Part shown: positions 63,909 to 64,000 of the stretch, piece after piece
Numbering within the stretch: position 1 is the stretch's first letter
Layout of the letters: each line of letters starts with the position of its first letter
NCBI RefSeq assembly: GCF_033568475.1
Contig: NC_133121.1
Coordinates: 132,898,375 to 132,962,374 of the forward strand
Length of the DNA stretch: 64,000 nucleotides
Source: Henckelia pumila
Taxonomy: Eukaryota; Streptophyta; Magnoliopsida; Lamiales; Gesneriaceae
Direction of reading: 5' to 3'
The notes under the pieces: model-generated
Told to the model about the DNA's origin: nothing
What the model saw: the letters and a program-made list of their open reading frames with translations, nothing else
Databases searched by the model: none
Translations under genes and position numbers: made by a program

Positions 63909-64000
63909 TCAATATGACCAGAAGCTAAAGCCATGATCTTCGATAGGAGACCATGAGTTCGCAGGGGGGGCGTGACAGTAGCCTTCTTCGCTCTTCGCAG
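63909..64000 (-). CDS. C-terminal coding end of an unidentified gene (partial)
   Basis: On the minus strand a frame of 29 codons enters from beyond the window and ends at TGA 63909-63911. It reads AKSEEGYCHAPPANSWSPIE and continues to a terminal FSFWSY. Its composition, mixed and tryptophan-bearing in an AT-rich surrounding, looks coding rather than random, and GC content is higher than its flanks. I do not recognise the protein. Confidence 0.4.
   Translation of the reverse strand, partial: AKSEEGYCHAPPANSWSPIEDHGFSFWSY

Overview
This window is nuclear DNA of a flowering plant. It has AT-rich intergenic sequence, split genes with GT-AG introns, long terminal repeat (LTR) retrotransposons nested inside one another, miniature transposons, a SINE and an endogenous pararetrovirus. 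The two complete host genes have clear eudicot homologues. The order Lamiales is only a guess, from recurring 'TGTGAGACGG' repeats; nothing here fixes the species.

Layout. 1-9.7 kb: no convincing gene apart from a possible 5' end at the far left. It holds small elements: a hairpin MITE with a 9-bp target-site duplication (TSD), a tRNA-derived SINE, a Tourist-like MITE nested in a hAT-like element, a second hAT-like element, a TRIM retrotransposon and a terminal-inverted-repeat element of about 0.9 kb. 9.7-26.0 kb: Ty1/copia element 'copia-1' (minus strand, TSD GGTTT), split by a nearly intact Ty3/gypsy chromovirus 'gypsy-1' (minus strand, 9.9 kb, TSD CATTG). 26.0-41.4 kb: an old copia relic ('copia-3') entered by the chromovirus 'gypsy-2' (minus strand, TSD CTAGC), which was entered in turn by 'copia-2' (plus strand, TSD TATTT). 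About 41.9-49.3 kb: a decayed Caulimoviridae provirus on the minus strand, with capsid-like, movement, virion-associated-like, protease/reverse transcriptase/RNase H and downstream-ORF regions, a 35S-like promoter and a tRNA-Met primer site. 50.7-51.4 kb: two hairpin elements. 51.8-55.5 kb: a seven-exon calcium-dependent protein kinase gene of the CPK10/CPK30 type. 57.4-60.0 kb: a five-exon HPP-family plastid membrane protein gene (nitrite-transporter type) with a GC-AG intron. 60.7-62.3 kb: a four-copy tandem array of a 389-bp MITE-like unit. The last 92 bases look like the coding end of another gene on the minus strand.

Reading the parts together: the kinase and the HPP gene lie in the same direction 1.9 kb apart and show no sign of co-function. 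The rest is layered mobile DNA. Hand-counted LTR divergences agree with the nesting order: gypsy-2 about 3.6% is older than copia-2 about 2.5%, and copia-1 about 0.7% is older than gypsy-1 about 0.35%. Gypsy-1 is the only element with an unbroken coding capacity, provided a 196-nt intron between gag and pol is spliced out. I found no clearly new system. The items most worth a second look are the pararetrovirus with its preserved leader-hairpin complementarity, the gypsy-1 intron, the copia-1 gag/pol junction and the tandem MITE array.
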